A stretch of DNA of 39,343 nt from Paracoccaceae bacterium (GCA_028875855.1 JAGWVA010000037.1:1-39343), one strand, 5' to 3'; shown: positions 6,759 through 14,606, counted from the first letter of the stretch. The notes: generated by a model from the sequence alone, not told the origin. Translations and numbers: made by a program.

Positions 6759-7501
6759 CACACGGCCTCCTGCCGGCTGCGGGCCCCGGTCATCACCTGA
6801 ACGGCAACGAGCGAGACGATGAGAAGAATGGCAAGCAGGCCAAGAATCGACAGGTCGGCCCCGGGCCATGCCGCGCCCAGACCCTCGCCGGTCCAGAAGA
6901 TGCCGAAGGCGGTCAGCATCAGCCCCACGGCGAATTTCAGCGTGTTCTCGGGCACCGTGCTCAGCGGTTTGTGGACGACCGCACCGACCAGCAGCACGGC
7001 GATGGCGGCGGCCAGCGCGCCGAGGCCGGCGATCAGGGTCATGTGATGCGCGGTGCCGACCGCGATGACGATGAAGACGACCTCGACCCCTTCCAGCAGG
7101 ACTGCCTTGAAGGCAGCCATGCCCGCCAGCCAGTCGGCCCGCTTGTCGGCCGCAAGCTTCGTCAGCGCGTCGGTCTCCTTGGCAAAGGCGGCCTCTTCGT
7201 CATGCAGCGCGATATGGCCCGAGGCGCGCAGGATCGCCTTGCGCAGCCAGCGCATGCCGAACAGGATCAGCAGCGTGCCGATCACGAATTGCAGCGCCTC
7301 GAGCGGGATCATCGCAAAAAGGGGTCCGAAGACCAGCACCAGCACAACCAGCAGCGCCAGTGCAGCGAAGGTTCCCGTCAGGGCGGGCCGCCAGCTGCGC
7401 GTCAGCGCCACGGCCAGCACGATGGTGAAGGCCTCGACGACCTCGACGACCGAGGCGAGGAACGCCGCCGTCAGGGTCGGCAGGATGGATGTCAGGTGCA
7501 T
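6758..7501 (-). CDS. Polytopic membrane protein, COG4280-like, with internal repeat
   Basis: The protein has 247 residues and roughly seven hydrophobic helices. It contains an internal duplication: AAFLASVVEVVEAFTIV (from residue 12) aligns with AAFKAVLLEGVEVVFIV (from residue 129). Each copy carries an E-x-V-E pair in the membrane (E20/E23 and E137/E140). The two halves are joined by a charged cytoplasmic loop rich in K, D and E (about 86-125). Paired acidic residues in duplicated helices recall metal or cation transporters such as FTR1, TerC and UPF0016, but no substrate is established for this family. The ATG at 7501 follows GGAAAGGACC. It is the first of two overlapping genes downstream of the RpiR regulator (66-nt gap), which suggests shared control with the ABC importer. 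Confidence 0.75.
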   Translation of the reverse strand: MHLTSILPTLTAAFLASVVEVVEAFTIVLAVALTRSWRPALTGTFAALALLVVLVLVFGPLFAMIPLEALQFVIGTLLILFGMRWLRKAILRASGHIALHDEEAAFAKETDALTKLAADKRADWLAGMAAFKAVLLEGVEVVFIVIAVGTAHHMTLIAGLGALAAAIAVLLVGAVVHKPLSTVPENTLKFAVGLMLTAFGIFWTGEGLGAAWPGADLSILGLLAILLIVSLVAVQVMTGARSRQEAV

Positions 7502-7567
7502 GTCGGTCCTTTCCAGTTTCCCAGACCGCCCCAAACGGCGGCGTATCCGTGCCGGGCGCGGGTGGCG

Positions 7568-8494
7568 TCAGGCGAAATCATCGTTGCCTGTGCCCGTCGG
7601 GCGCAGGCGCGTGCCGCGCTTCAACCAGTCGCGGTCGATGCGGCCCCGCAGGCGGCTGACGCTGTCGAGATGGCCGATCGCCCCCGTGCGGTCGCGCGCG
7701 GCAAGGCCCAGCGTCAGGGCCTCGATCAGCACCATGGTCGCGCCGTGCAGCGCGAGGTGATCCGTCCGGCCCCGCGGCACGGTCAGCACGCAATCCGCCC
7801 GGTTTCCCACCACCGGGCCAAGGCGATCGGAGATCAGCACGACCCTCGCCCCCACGTCCGCCGCGCGATCAAGGATCACCTCGACCTCGCGGTAGAGCGG
7901 CGCATAGGCCAGCATCACGATGACATCGGCAGGCGCGACCCAGGCCAGCTGGTCGGCAAGGGCCACCCCCGGCTCGGTCAGGGCCGCGCTCCGCAGGCCG
8001 ATGCGATTGAACTGGAGCGCGGCATAGCGCGCGATCGCGCCCGAGGGGCCGATGCCGAAGACATGCCGCACCGCCGCGCCGGCCATCAGGTCCAGCGCAT
8101 GGGCGAAGGCTTCGGCAAGATCGGGGCGGCGCAGCGCGGCCAGCGCATCCTCGTGCAACTCCACCACATGCGCGAGGATGGCGGCCGGTTCTCCGGTCGT
8201 GGCATCGAGCGTGCGCGACAAAAGCCGCGCGGGGGACGCGGCGCCCGTCAGTTCGGCCAGCAGGTCCTCCCGCAGTTCGAGCAGCCCGCCATAACCCAAC
8301 GAGCGCGCCGTGCGCACGACCGTGGCGTCGCTCGCGCCCGCCGCCTCGGCGATCTGGGCGGCGGAATGCAGCACGACGGCCTCCTTGTGGGCGGTGAAGA
8401 ACAGCGCCATGCGCGCCTCGGCGGGCGAAAGCCGCGGCAGAGACGCCTCGACCCGGAGATCGAAGCCAAGACGTTCGGTGTTCTCTGCCCCCAT
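7568..8494 (-). CDS. RpiR/MurR-family transcriptional regulator (HTH plus SIS domain)
   Basis: A 308-residue regulator. The N-terminal HTH_6 domain (about residues 10-85) shows LSPAEARMALFFTAHKEAV, SAAQIAEAAGASDATVVR and ARSLGYGGLLELR. A SIS domain (about 125-260) follows, with VFGIGPSGAIARYAALQFNRIG and ADVIVMLAYAPLYREVEVIL. SIS domains in this family bind phosphosugars or related phosphorylated ligands. The ATG at 8494 has GGAAGAGG upstream. It lies 131 nt downstream of the ABC ATPase gene, same strand, and has its own upstream inverted repeat (8518-8553), so autoregulation and control of the adjacent membrane genes or transporter are likely. The actual ligand is unknown; a phosphorylated organic compound would fit the Pho-box-linked transporter. 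Confidence 0.88.
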   Translation of the reverse strand: MGAENTERLGFDLRVEASLPRLSPAEARMALFFTAHKEAVVLHSAAQIAEAAGASDATVVRTARSLGYGGLLELREDLLAELTGAASPARLLSRTLDATTGEPAAILAHVVELHEDALAALRRPDLAEAFAHALDLMAGAAVRHVFGIGPSGAIARYAALQFNRIGLRSAALTEPGVALADQLAWVAPADVIVMLAYAPLYREVEVILDRAADVGARVVLISDRLGPVVGNRADCVLTVPRGRTDHLALHGATMVLIEALTLGLAARDRTGAIGHLDSVSRLRGRIDRDWLKRGTRLRPTGTGNDDFA

Positions 8495-8517
8495 GGCGCG
8501 CCTCTTCCGATTTCGTA

Positions 8518-8553
8518 GTGAAGACTTCGAACTTTTAAAATTGTTGTCTTCAC
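8518..8553 (-). promoter_or_regulatory. Candidate RpiR operator: 8-bp inverted repeat
   Basis: GTGAAGAC (8518-8525) and GTCTTCAC (8546-8553) form a perfect inverted repeat around a 20-bp AT-rich core (TTCGAACTTTTAAAATTGTT). It begins 24 bp upstream of the rpiR-family start codon. The AT-rich core is the likely -10 region of this gene's promoter. Binding there would block transcription, consistent with autoregulation; this is inferred from position and symmetry. Confidence 0.6.
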
Positions 8554-8625
8554 GACGTCGCTTACCAACCCATGCCGCGGCTGACAATCCGCTTTTGCCC
8601 GGAAAGCCCGTCCGGCAGGGCCGTC

Positions 8626-9660
8626 TCAGGCCGGATAGACAAGGCAGCGGTCCCAATCGACGTGAAAGGCCACGCGCTCGCCCGGTGCGATGCGGCGATC
8701 GACGCGCAGGTGGATCGCCCCGCCCGGAAGATCGACCAGCGCCTGCCATGCGCCCCCGGCATAGCCACAGACCTCGACCGTGCCCGCGACGGTTCCCGCA
8801 TCCGGATCGGCGGGCCGCAACCACTGCGGGCGCAGGAACATCTCGGCCGCGCCGGGCCGCAGCCCTTCGGGCCGGGGGCCACGGGCCTCGCCCCAGATCA
8901 GCGCGTCGTCGGTCGCCTCGACCGCGAAGGGACCGGCCGCCCCGGTGAAATGCGCCACGAAGGGCGTTGCGGGCCGGTCATAGACCGCATCGGGCGCGCC
9001 GATCTGCAACAGCTCCCCGTGCCGCAGGACACCGACCTGATCGCCCAGAAAGAACGCCTCGGACTGGTCGTGGGTGATGTAGAGCGCGGCGATGCCCGCG
9101 TCGCGGATCGTCGCCGCGATCATGTCGCGCAACTCGTCGCGCAGCTTCGCGTCGAGGTTCGACAAGGGCTCGTCGAACAGCAGAAGCTGGGGCCGGGTCG
9201 CCAGCGCCCGGGCGAGCGCCACGCGCTGTTGCTGGCCGCCCGACAGCTCGTGCGGGTAGCGTGCGCCAAGCCCTTGCAGACCTACTTCGGCAAGGGCCGC
9301 GGCCGCACGCGCGCGCCAGTCCGTGGCCGCGCGCTCGCGCAGCGGCAGGCCCACGTTGTCCGCGACCGTGAGATGCGGCCAAAGCGCGTAATCCTGAAAC
9401 ACCATGCCAAGCGCGCGCCGTTCCGGCGGGGTGAAGGCGCGACCGGCAGCATCGACAGGCGCGCCCGCGATGTGGATGGCGCCGCCGTCCAGCGTCTCCA
9501 GCCCCGCCACGAGACGCAGAAGGCTCGTCTTGCCGGACCCCGAGGGACCGAGCAGACACAGGATCTCCCCCGGCATGAGCGAAAGCGACACCCCGGCGAC
9601 GGCCTGGGTCTGACCGTAGCGCTTTTGCGCCGCGCGGATTTCGAGGGCGGGAATGCTCAT
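8626..9660 (-). CDS. ABC transporter ATP-binding protein (FbpC/PotA type)
   Basis: The 344-residue nucleotide-binding subunit has Walker A GPSGSGKT (residues 38-45), Q-loop FQDYALWPH (about 88-96), signature [15 protein letters not shown] (from 139) and Walker B LLLFDEP (159-165), with the switch histidine in ITHDQSEAF. About 120 C-terminal residues form a TOBE-type domain, as in importers for polyamines, Fe(III), sugars and 2-aminoethylphosphonate. The ATG at 9660 overlaps the permease stop as ATGA, so the two are coupled. It should power the fused permease encoded upstream. Substrate cannot be read from this subunit. Confidence 0.9.
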   Translation of the reverse strand: MSIPALEIRAAQKRYGQTQAVAGVSLSLMPGEILCLLGPSGSGKTSLLRLVAGLETLDGGAIHIAGAPVDAAGRAFTPPERRALGMVFQDYALWPHLTVADNVGLPLRERAATDWRARAAAALAEVGLQGLGARYPHELSGGQQQRVALARALATRPQLLLFDEPLSNLDAKLRDELRDMIAATIRDAGIAALYITHDQSEAFFLGDQVGVLRHGELLQIGAPDAVYDRPATPFVAHFTGAAGPFAVEATDDALIWGEARGPRPEGLRPGAAEMFLRPQWLRPADPDAGTVAGTVEVCGYAGGAWQALVDLPGGAIHLRVDRRIAPGERVAFHVDWDRCLVYPA

Positions 9661-11438
9661 GTCATGGGCTCGGTGGAAAGGCGCTGCCAGGCGCGGGGGG
9701 TCAGGCGGGAAAAGGCGAAGCGCAAGACCAGCACCGCGCCGCCCACAAGGGCGATGGCGGTCAGTTGCAGGGCGGCCTCGGTCTCGAAGTTGAAGCCGTG
9801 CAGATAGGCGATCAGCGCGACTGCCAGCGGCGGAGAGCCCGCCGGATACAAAAGCTCGGACGCCGGCAGTTCGAACACGATGTGGCTTGCCGTCAGCAGG
9901 AAGGCGAACATCAGCGGCGTCGCCAGAAGCGGCAGACGGATGTGCAGCCAGCGGCGGGAGGCGGGCAGCCCGTGGACGGCGGCGGCCTCCTGCAGGTTGC
10001 GGTGTTGCTGGCCGACCGGGCCCAGCAGCATCCGCGACGTCACGGGAAGCGCGCCGGTGATATAGGCCATGACCAGCGCCACCGATGATCCGTAAAGCGG
10101 CAACCACGGCTGGTTGAAGGCGAAGATGTAGCCGGCCGCAAGGATCAGGCCGGGCAGCGCCATGATGGTCAGAAGCCCCCAGTCCAGCAGCCGCGTCAGC
10201 CCACTTGGGCGCATCAGCGCCAGCGCAAGCGTCAGCCCCAGCACGATGGCGCAGACCGCCGCCACCAGCGCCATCCGCACCGAGTAGAGCAGCGCCCCGA
10301 AGACCTCGGGCAGACGGAAGACATCGGCGTAATGCGACAGGCTGATATTCGACAGCGTGAAGGGCTTGGAGGCATCGCCCACCAGCGACACGGCGGCGGC
10401 GGCGAAGACCGGGATGCCGAGCGCGAGGATCAGCACGACCGCGACCGCACCAAGATGACCGGCACTCATGGGCCGGGAAAGGCGGCGGCGGCGCGGCGGG
10501 CGGGCGCGGCCCGTGATGACGCGGTAACGCTCCGCCCGGCGGTTCACGCGGGTCTGCAGCCACACCGCAGGCAGCACGAGGCTCAACAGCAGCCAGCTGT
10601 TGGCCGCCGCAAGGCTGAAGTTCAGCGGCATGGCATTGAGCGCCGCGTAGATCGCATAGGTTGCCAGCGGGAAATTGGCCCCCGCCGCGAGCGTGGAGGC
10701 GACGCCGAAATCCGCCAGCGACTCCGCATAGACCATGGCAAATGCCGCCAGCAGCCCGGGAACAAGCAGGCCAAGCGACAGCCGCAGCCGCGTCCGGGCC
10801 GAGCAGCCGTGAACGCGGCCGGCCTCGTCAAGTTCCTCGGGCAGCGATTGCCACGCGGCGACGAGGGTCAGGTAGGCGAAGGGGATGCCCTTCAGGCCCA
10901 GCACGAACATCACGCCGAAAGGGCTCACCATGAGCGCGGCGGCCCATGGCACGTCGATCAGGCCGCCGGGCGCCAGCAGAAGCTGCCAGCCGACCGCCAT
11001 GAAATAGGATGGCAGAAGCAGGATCGCCCAGACCGCGCCCTCGATCAGGGATCGGCCGGGCAGCGCCGTGCGGGTGGTGAGCCACGACAGCCAGACGCCA
11101 AGGGTCGTCGCGATCGCCCCCGCCCCGGCGCCGATCCACAGCGAATTGAGCAGGGCGCGCAGGTTGTAACTGCCAAGCGCCTCGCCAAAGCTGTGCAGGC
11201 TCAGGATGCCGCCCGGGCCGGTCTGCCCGAACAGATGGGGAAAGAACGCAAGCGCCAGAAAGCTCAGCAGCGGATAGCCCAGAAGCAGCATGACGGTGCC
11301 GATGCCCACGATCGGCAGCACGATCCGCTGCGGCGCCCGCAGCATCATGTCCGCGACGCGCGACGCGGCCGACGGGCCGCTGCGAAGACGCGGGGGCATT
11401 GCCCCCGCGACCCCGTCTTCCATGTCCCCCGAGACCAT
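9657..11438 (-). CDS. Fused two-domain ABC permease (FbpB/PhnU2-like)
   Basis: A 593-residue inner-membrane protein with about twelve helices in two homologous BPD_transp_1 halves. Each half has the cytoplasmic EAA loop that contacts the ATPase: DEAGRVHGCSARTRLRLSL in the first and QEAAAVHGLPASRRWLHIRL in the second. A basic linker (RARPPRRRRLSRP) separates the halves. The fused design is typical of Fe(III) (FbpB), sugar-phosphate (AfuB) and putative 2-aminoethylphosphonate permeases. It starts 4 nt after the binding-protein stop; an alternative ATG at 11423 is preceded by a G-rich site and cannot be excluded. With its neighbours it makes a complete importer. Confidence 0.88.
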   Translation of the reverse strand: MVSGDMEDGVAGAMPPRLRSGPSAASRVADMMLRAPQRIVLPIVGIGTVMLLLGYPLLSFLALAFFPHLFGQTGPGGILSLHSFGEALGSYNLRALLNSLWIGAGAGAIATTLGVWLSWLTTRTALPGRSLIEGAVWAILLLPSYFMAVGWQLLLAPGGLIDVPWAAALMVSPFGVMFVLGLKGIPFAYLTLVAAWQSLPEELDEAGRVHGCSARTRLRLSLGLLVPGLLAAFAMVYAESLADFGVASTLAAGANFPLATYAIYAALNAMPLNFSLAAANSWLLLSLVLPAVWLQTRVNRRAERYRVITGRARPPRRRRLSRPMSAGHLGAVAVVLILALGIPVFAAAAVSLVGDASKPFTLSNISLSHYADVFRLPEVFGALLYSVRMALVAAVCAIVLGLTLALALMRPSGLTRLLDWGLLTIMALPGLILAAGYIFAFNQPWLPLYGSSVALVMAYITGALPVTSRMLLGPVGQQHRNLQEAAAVHGLPASRRWLHIRLPLLATPLMFAFLLTASHIVFELPASELLYPAGSPPLAVALIAYLHGFNFETEAALQLTAIALVGGAVLVLRFAFSRLTPRAWQRLSTEPMT

Positions 11439-11442
11439 GCGC

Positions 11443-12465
11443 TCAGTGCACGATGTGGTTCGTGAACCAGCTCACCACGCTCGCCTCGCGCGGGCCCCAG
11501 ACCATCGGATCGACATACTGGGTCTTGAGCGCGGACAGTTGCGGCAGATGGGCGTCCGGCGTCTCGCCGTTGATCAGCGGGTTGAAGAGCGAGTCGCCGC
11601 CCGCGTCGCCGGTCATCGCGATCTTCTGGCCTTCCTTCGACAGCACGAACTGGATGAACTGCTCGGCTTCCTTCTGCACCTCGGGCGAGGCACCGGCGGA
11701 AATCGCGATGGTGCGCGGCAGCAGGCTGACCGGGGTCGGATAGACGACGGCGAAGGGCTGACCCTTCATCTTGCGGCCGATGCCCGCGCTGTCCTGCGCG
11801 ATGGCGACCGAGGTCACGCCCAGGCCGAGCGCGCGAAGATTCGGGCCGTTGGTGTCGAAGACCTTCACGTCGTTGGCCTTCATCTTTTCCCACCAGGCCT
11901 TGCCCTGCTCGACGCCGCCCTGCCACTGCATCATGCCCGCGACCATCGGATAGGTCGGGCCAGAGATCGCCGGGTTGTTCATGCCGACCTTGCCCTTGAA
12001 GGCGGGCTTCGTCAGGTCATCCCAGCTCGTCGGCCAATCGGCCTTGTTCGGCAGCTTCTTGGTGTTGACGACGATCGCGCCCGCGATGGAGACGGCGGTG
12101 GCGGTGTAGGCGTGATCCTTCGGCTGCAGTTCGGCCCCGGTCGCGTTCCAGTCGGCCTTGGGCGCGAAGGGCTTCAGCATGCCCTCGTTGGCCAGCGCGC
12201 GCATGCCTTGCGCCCCGTCCACCCACAGGATGCCCCATTGCGGGTTCTGTTTCTCGGCGGCGACCTTGGCCAGAAGCGGGCCGGTCGAGCCGTCAACCAC
12301 CTTCGTCGGAATGCCGGTGGCCTTCTGGAAGGCCTCGCCCATCGCGGTGTCGTAGCCGATGGCGGCATAGATGACGAGCGGCGTGGCCGCGGCGGCGGCA
12401 CTGGCCAGGCCGCAGACGATGGCGGTGCTGGCGACAAGCGTCTGGATCAGCGAGTGTGAGCGCAT
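11443..12465 (-). CDS. Periplasmic binding protein of organophosphate/phosphonate-type ABC importer
   Basis: The protein has 340 residues, with a signal peptide (hydrophobic core LVASTAIVCGLASAAAAA, cleavage near residue 26-27). The mature start is TPLVIYAAIGYDTAMGEAF, the family 1 solute-binding fold of FbpA, AfuA and AepX/PhnS2 proteins. Further family segments are VDGSTGPLLAKVAAEK, PNKADWPTSWDDL, and FIQFVLSKEGQKIAMTGD. An AGAGGAAG-type ribosome site precedes the ATG at 12465. First gene of a minus-strand operon with the fused permease and ATPase. The Pho-box-like promoter at 12595-12627 and the divergent phnCDE operon argue for a phosphorus-containing ligand such as an aminophosphonate or sugar phosphate. 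Iron or another oxyanion remains possible. Confidence 0.85.
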   Translation of the reverse strand: MRSHSLIQTLVASTAIVCGLASAAAAATPLVIYAAIGYDTAMGEAFQKATGIPTKVVDGSTGPLLAKVAAEKQNPQWGILWVDGAQGMRALANEGMLKPFAPKADWNATGAELQPKDHAYTATAVSIAGAIVVNTKKLPNKADWPTSWDDLTKPAFKGKVGMNNPAISGPTYPMVAGMMQWQGGVEQGKAWWEKMKANDVKVFDTNGPNLRALGLGVTSVAIAQDSAGIGRKMKGQPFAVVYPTPVSLLPRTIAISAGASPEVQKEAEQFIQFVLSKEGQKIAMTGDAGGDSLFNPLINGETPDAHLPQLSALKTQYVDPMVWGPREASVVSWFTNHIVH

Positions 12466-12594
12466 GGGTCTTCCTCTCTTGGGCCGGAACGGGCCGGCCC
12501 CGATGGCCGCCCGGGCGAATGGAATGTTCTGAAACCGATCCGGCGACGGGCCGGACCCCGTGAACGTCAAAGCGACAAAATCTGCGCGGACCCG

Positions 12595-12627
12595 GTCTAG
12601 GATGCGTTCATTACAGCCGGGTGACAG
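12595..12627 (-). promoter_or_regulatory. Pho-box-like promoter of the binding-protein operon
   Basis: Read on the minus strand: CTGTCAC-CCGG-CTGTAAT (12627 to 12610). The two heptamers start 11 nt apart, as in the PhoB consensus CTGTCAT-N4-CTGTCAT. After exactly 9 nt comes CTAGAC (12600-12595), a plausible -10. The opposite promoter has the same layout and spacing, which strengthens both calls. Transcription would reach the start codon at 12465 after about 120 nt. Control by PhoB under phosphate limitation is inferred. Confidence 0.72.
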
Positions 12628-12722
12628 ATTTGTAGCGAATGCAACAACGCTGGCTGACGTTTGTGTGATCGACGCCGCCTGTGGACTGTGCGGATCGGCG
12701 CCGCCGCGCCGGCACAACAAAA

Positions 12723-12766
12723 CTTTCACGAAGCTGTGACTGCCCTGTGATCTGATGCCGCTAGCA
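12723..12766 (+). promoter_or_regulatory. Pho-box promoter of phnCDE
   Basis: Three heptamers at an 11-bp period: CTTTCAC (12723-12729), CTGTGAC (12734-12740) and CTGTGAT (12745-12751), against the consensus CTGTCAT. Nine nucleotides further is CTAGCA (12761-12766) as the -10. The start would fall near 12773, about 20 nt before the phnC ATG. The repeats replace a conventional -35, as usual for PhoB-activated promoters. Confidence 0.78.
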
Positions 12767-12792
12767 GTCCCCCGTCTGCGGAAGGGGACACA

Positions 12793-13620
12793 ATGCTGCT
12801 GAGCGTCGAAGGTGTGACAAAGGTTTTCGGATCGGCCACTGCTGTGGAACGGGCGACCTTTGCCGTCGAAAAGCCCGCCATGATCGGCATCATCGGCCGG
12901 TCTGGCGCGGGCAAGTCAACGCTGCTGCGCATGATGAACCGCCTGACGGATGCGACCGCGGGCCGGCTCGTCTTCGACGGACAGGACATCCTGTCGCTGA
13001 CGGGGGCGGCAAAGCGTGCATGGCAAAGCCAGTGCGCGATGATCTTCCAGCAGTTCAACCTTGTGCCGCGGATGGATGTCGTCTCGAACGTCCTGCACGG
13101 CACGCTCAACCGTCGTTCGACCCTGTCGACGGTCTTCAACCTCTACCCGCGCGACGACATTCATCGCGCGCTCGACATCCTCGACCGCCTCGGGATCGCG
13201 ACCCAGGCCGCCAAGCGGGCCGAGGCGCTGTCTGGCGGCCAGCAGCAGCGCGTCGCCATCGCCCGTGCGCTGATGCAGAACCCGAGGATCATCCTTGCCG
13301 ATGAGCCGATCGCCAGCCTCGACCCGATGAATGCGCAGGTCGTCATGGACACGCTGCGCCGCATCCACGAGGAAGACGGACGGATGGTGATCGCGAACCT
13401 CCATACGCTCGACACCGCGCGGCGCTATTGCGACCGGGTGATCGGGATGCGGGACGGGCGGATCGTCTTCGACGGCGGCCCCGACCTTCTGACCACCGAC
13501 GCCGCGCGCGAGATCTACGGCGCGGGCGAAGACTTCTCGGAACACGCGACCTCCACAGCCATCGAGACGCTGGAGACCGCGACCGCCTATCCCCGCGCCC
13601 AAAGCGGCGTCGGGGCCTGA
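12793..13620 (+). CDS. phnC: Phosphonate ABC transporter ATP-binding protein
   Basis: The 275-residue ATPase of the PhnCDE importer has Walker [10 protein letters not shown] (residues 35-43), Q-loop [16 protein letters not shown], which is characteristic of PhnC, signature LSGGQ (146-150), Walker B IILADEP (166-172) with IASLDP, and the switch histidine in ANLHTLD. It energises uptake of phosphonates, and in some bacteria phosphite or phosphate, across the inner membrane. A ribosome site GAAGGGG lies 6 nt before the ATG. First gene of the plus-strand operon directly behind the three-heptamer Pho box. The C-terminal tail (about 240-275) is longer than needed for the fold and carries no motif I recognise. 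Confidence 0.94.
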   Translation: MLLSVEGVTKVFGSATAVERATFAVEKPAMIGIIGRSGAGKSTLLRMMNRLTDATAGRLVFDGQDILSLTGAAKRAWQSQCAMIFQQFNLVPRMDVVSNVLHGTLNRRSTLSTVFNLYPRDDIHRALDILDRLGIATQAAKRAEALSGGQQQRVAIARALMQNPRIILADEPIASLDPMNAQVVMDTLRRIHEEDGRMVIANLHTLDTARRYCDRVIGMRDGRIVFDGGPDLLTTDAAREIYGAGEDFSEHATSTAIETLETATAYPRAQSGVGA

Positions 13621-13622
13621 AA

Positions 13623-13644
13623 CGCCGGGCCATCCCGCCCGGCG
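13623..13644 (+). other. Intergenic stem-loop between phnC and phnD
   Basis: CGCCGGGC (13623-13630) and GCCCGGCG (13637-13644) make a perfect 8-bp stem with a 6-nt loop, in the 42-nt gap ahead of phnD. With the hairpin after phnD it encloses the binding-protein message. Such hairpins often raise the stability of the binding-protein segment; there is no U-tract for termination. Confidence 0.5.
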
Positions 13645-13662
13645 CCAACCTCGGAGACAGAG

Positions 13663-14562
13663 ATGAAGACGATCCTCGCAGCCGCCTTGATGACGACCGC
13701 CATGGTCGCCACCGCCCAAGCCCAGGAGCCGATCAAGGAATTCCGCATCGGGATTCTTGGGGGTGAAAACGCCCAGGACCGCATCAACGAGAACCAGTGC
13801 CTCGTCACCTACTTCCAGAAGCTGCTGGGCGTGCCGGTGAAGCTTTACACCCCGGCCGACTACAACGGCGTGATCCAGGGCCTGCTTGGCGGCACCATCG
13901 ACTTTGCCGGCCTTGGCGCATCCGGCTACGCCAAGACCTATGTCGAGAACCCCAACGCGGTCGAGCCGGTGCTGACCACGGCGAACCCCGACGGCTCCTA
14001 CGTCTATTACTCGATCGGCTTCGCGCGGAAGGATTCGGGCATCAAGACGCTTGCGGATGCCAAGGGCAAGGTCTTCGGCTTCGGCGACCCGAACTCGACC
14101 TCGGGCTACCTGATCCCCTCGATCGAGATCCCGGCGAAGCTCGGCCAGCCCATGGACAAGTTCTTCGGCCAGGTGAAGTTCACCGGCGGGCACGAACAGA
14201 CCATCGTCGCGGTTTACAACAAGTCGATCGACGCGGGCGTGACCTGGGCCGACGGCCAGGGCCGCTGGGAAGACGGCTTCAACAACGGCGCGCTGCGCAA
14301 GGCGGTGGACGCGGGCCTGATCGACATGAACAATCTTGTCGAGATCTGGCGCTCGAAGCCGATCCCGAACGGGCCGTGGGTGCTGCGCACCGCCCTGCCG
14401 CAGGACGTGAAGACGAAGGTCGTGGCCTTCCTGAAGGACCTCAACAAGACCGACAAGAAGTGCCTCTACAACATCGCGGGCGGCGAGTCGGCCGGCCTCG
14501 TTCCGATCACCAAGGATTACTACGACTCGATCATCGCGGTGCGCCGCGCGAAGTCGAACTGA
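13663..14562 (+). CDS. phnD: Phosphonate-binding periplasmic protein
   Basis: The protein has 299 residues and an N-terminal signal peptide (MKTILAAALMTTAMVATAQA, cleavage likely after AQA at about 20). The mature protein has the PhnD fold: FRIGILGGENAQDRI, PADYNGVIQGLLGGTIDFAGLG, and the phosphonate-oxygen-binding loop GDPNSTSGYL. That loop corresponds to the Ser-Thr-Ser of E. coli PhnD (here S145, T146, S147). It captures phosphonates in the periplasm for PhnC/PhnE. GGAG lies about 8 nt before the ATG. It is flanked by hairpins on both sides, which may allow higher expression than the other subunits. Confidence 0.94.
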   Translation: MKTILAAALMTTAMVATAQAQEPIKEFRIGILGGENAQDRINENQCLVTYFQKLLGVPVKLYTPADYNGVIQGLLGGTIDFAGLGASGYAKTYVENPNAVEPVLTTANPDGSYVYYSIGFARKDSGIKTLADAKGKVFGFGDPNSTSGYLIPSIEIPAKLGQPMDKFFGQVKFTGGHEQTIVAVYNKSIDAGVTWADGQGRWEDGFNNGALRKAVDAGLIDMNNLVEIWRSKPIPNGPWVLRTALPQDVKTKVVAFLKDLNKTDKKCLYNIAGGESAGLVPITKDYYDSIIAVRRAKSN

Positions 14563-14578
14563 TCTTTCCATGACGCTC

Positions 14579-14606
14579 CGGGCGGGTCTGGAAACAGGCC
14601 CGCCCG
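14579..14606 (+). other. Strong GAAA-tetraloop hairpin between phnD and phnE1
   Basis: CGGGCGGGTCTG (14579-14590) pairs with CAGGCCCGCCCG (14595-14606), 12 bp including one G-U pair, closed by a GAAA tetraloop. It lies 16 nt past the phnD stop and 19 nt before phnE1. There is only ATTT after it, so it probably acts as an mRNA 3'-end stabiliser or partial terminator rather than a full stop. Confidence 0.65.

Larger units (their letters stand above)
12466..12792. other. Divergent promoter region of two ABC importer operons
   Basis: These 327 nt contain no gene. They hold two outward-facing promoters with Pho-box-like repeats, annotated separately: one for the minus-strand binding-protein operon (12595-12627) and one for phnC (12723-12766). 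The minus-strand transcript would have a leader of about 120 nt (roughly 12466-12588), with only GC-rich sequence and no clear riboswitch. The centre (about 12628-12722) has no further motif I can support. Confidence 0.7.

Noticed and set aside
6659-8518. 619-codon plus-strand frame antisense to the COG4280-like and RpiR genes
   Set aside because: Composition is arginine/glutamine-rich, typical of antisense frames in high-GC DNA; the minus-strand proteins show real domains.
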